6,885 bases of DNA from Gammaproteobacteria bacterium (GTDB lineage Bacteria; Pseudomonadota; Gammaproteobacteria; Steroidobacterales; GCA-2729495): positions 1 through 6,885 of the forward strand of contig JAHDYN010000094.1 of NCBI GenBank assembly GCA_023383735.1. Reading direction: 5' to 3'. The stretch's first letter is position 1. Every line of letters begins with the position of its first letter. This document shows, piece after piece, positions 6,419-6,885 of the stretch. Made by a program: the position numbers and the translations under genes. The notes under the pieces are model-generated. The model was given only the letters and a program-made list of their open reading frames with translations. It made no database searches and was not told the origin of the DNA.

Positions 6419-6552
6419 GCGTTCTCGCAGAGGAGGCGTTTTGCAGCCGGATGTTGGATGAGAGAGGCTAGTGTATTCTCGGGCGGAGTGACAACGGCCT
6501 CTTGAGGTCCGGGTACATGAACGCAGTGTTCGTTCCGGAACGGAGGGTAACG
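6419..6552. promoter_or_regulatory. Divergent intergenic region GMC / NmrA-like
   Basis: 134 non-coding bases between divergent genes, expected to hold both promoters. No convincing -35/-10 pair is seen on either strand; the best minus-strand candidate is TTGTCA 18 bases before TAGCCT, which is weak. A 12-base palindrome CGTTCCGGAACG (6531-6542) abuts the Shine-Dalgarno of the rightward gene. There is no copy of the AGCATAA half-site here, so regulation of this pair by the local LysR protein is not supported. Confidence 0.4.
6542..6547 (+). promoter_or_regulatory. Shine-Dalgarno of the NmrA/SDR-like gene
   Basis: GGAGGG lies five bases before the ATG at 6553. It decides this start over the in-frame ATG at 6517, which would add 12 residues (MNAVFVPERRVT) ahead of the Rossmann strand and encode the Shine-Dalgarno itself. 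Confidence 0.7.
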
Positions 6553-6885
6553 ATGCGGATTCTGGTGGTAGGCGCGACCGGCATGCTGGGCCAACCAGTC
6601 GTACGCCGCTTGCTTGCCGACGGATATCAGGTCCGGGCCCTGGCGCGGAATGTCGCAGCGGCAAGGACCCTCCTTGGTACACAGGTCGAAATCGTCGCTG
6701 GTGATGTGCTGCAGCCCGATTCCCTGCTGTCGGCGATGGCACAGTGTGATGTGGTCTATGCAAGCCTGCGTGGTGGCGACAGCCTGGCGAGCTGCGACCG
6801 TGTCGAGCGGGGCGGCATGCAGAATATCGCGACGGCAGCCTTGCGCAGCGGAGTGCGTCGGCTCGCCTGCCTCAGCGGATCCGGG
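6553..6885 (+). CDS. NAD(P)-binding NmrA/SDR-like protein, N-terminal part (runs off right edge)
   Basis: The first 111 codons of an atypical short-chain dehydrogenase/NmrA-type protein. Seen: MRILVVGATGMLGQ (1-14) is a Rossmann strand and GxxGxxG nucleotide loop. LADGYQVRALARN (21-33) ends in an Arg position typical of NADP-binding atypical SDRs. EIVAGDVLQPDSLLSAM (46-62) is the conserved D-x-x-D/S-L segment, CDVVYASLRGG the fourth strand, and NIATAALRSGVRRLACLSGSG (given as NIATAALRSG at 91-100 and VRRLACLSGSG at 101-111) the helix and strand leading to the SGSG motif. The catalytic or substrate region is outside the window, so it may be a reductase, epimerase-like enzyme, redox sensor or assembly factor. 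It is transcribed divergently from the GMC gene. Confidence 0.85.
   Translation, partial: MRILVVGATGMLGQPVVRRLLADGYQVRALARNVAAARTLLGTQVEIVAGDVLQPDSLLSAMAQCDVVYASLRGGDSLASCDRVERGGMQNIATAALRSGVRRLACLSGSG

Noticed and set aside
5651..6505. 284-codon plus-strand open frame opposite the GMC gene
   Set aside because: No domain and composition typical of an antisense frame; the minus strand is a complete GMC oxidoreductase.
6419..6763. N-terminal extension of the GMC gene to 6763
   Set aside because: Would overlap the divergent NmrA-like gene by about 210 bases, and the extra residues are Arg/Pro/Ser-rich with no family similarity.

Overview
The window is GC-rich, densely coded DNA that looks like a proteobacterial chromosome, most likely beta- or gammaproteobacterial. 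The reasons are GC-biased third positions, a LysR-type regulator, UbiD and acetoacetate decarboxylase (ADC) family enzymes, and Shine-Dalgarno starts. The assignment rests on overall character only. There is no rRNA, tRNA, CRISPR array, insertion sequence or phage gene.

Layout: (1) 1-508, minus: N-terminal 169 codons of an acyl-CoA dehydrogenase running off the left edge. (2) 509-768: divergent control region. (3) 769-3266, plus: a tight two-gene operon of an ADC-family protein and a UbiD-family prenylated-FMN decarboxylase. (4) 3307-3825, minus: a histidine kinase fragment with the ATP-binding domain but no phospho-acceptor His domain. (5) 3826-3922: control region with a perfect LysR-type inverted repeat. 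(6) 3923-4816, plus: LysR-type regulator. (7) 4823-6418, minus: GMC-family FAD oxidoreductase, convergent with the regulator 6 bases away. (8) 6553-6885, plus: N-terminal 111 codons of an NAD(P)-binding NmrA/SDR-like protein leaving on the right.

How it may work together: two decarboxylase families in one operon, divergent from an acyl-CoA dehydrogenase, suggest catabolism of a carboxylated or beta-keto compound feeding CoA-thioester oxidation. A GMC alcohol/aldehyde dehydrogenase and an SDR-like oxidoreductase lie nearby. The substrate cannot be read from the sequence. The most informative signal is regulatory. AGCATAA-N7-TTATGCT sits just upstream of the LysR gene, and a related site, AGCATAA-N7-TAATGAC, with the same 7-base half-site, spacing and T-N11-A core, lies in the acyl-CoA dehydrogenase/decarboxylase divergent region about 3.3 kb away. 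This suggests that the regulator controls both its own gene and the decarboxylase divergon.

Oddities: the UbiD homologue appears to have Asp at two positions where the family usually has metal-ligand Asn and His; the GMC protein has Gly where the second active-site residue (usually Asn or His) is expected; and the histidine kinase is truncated.
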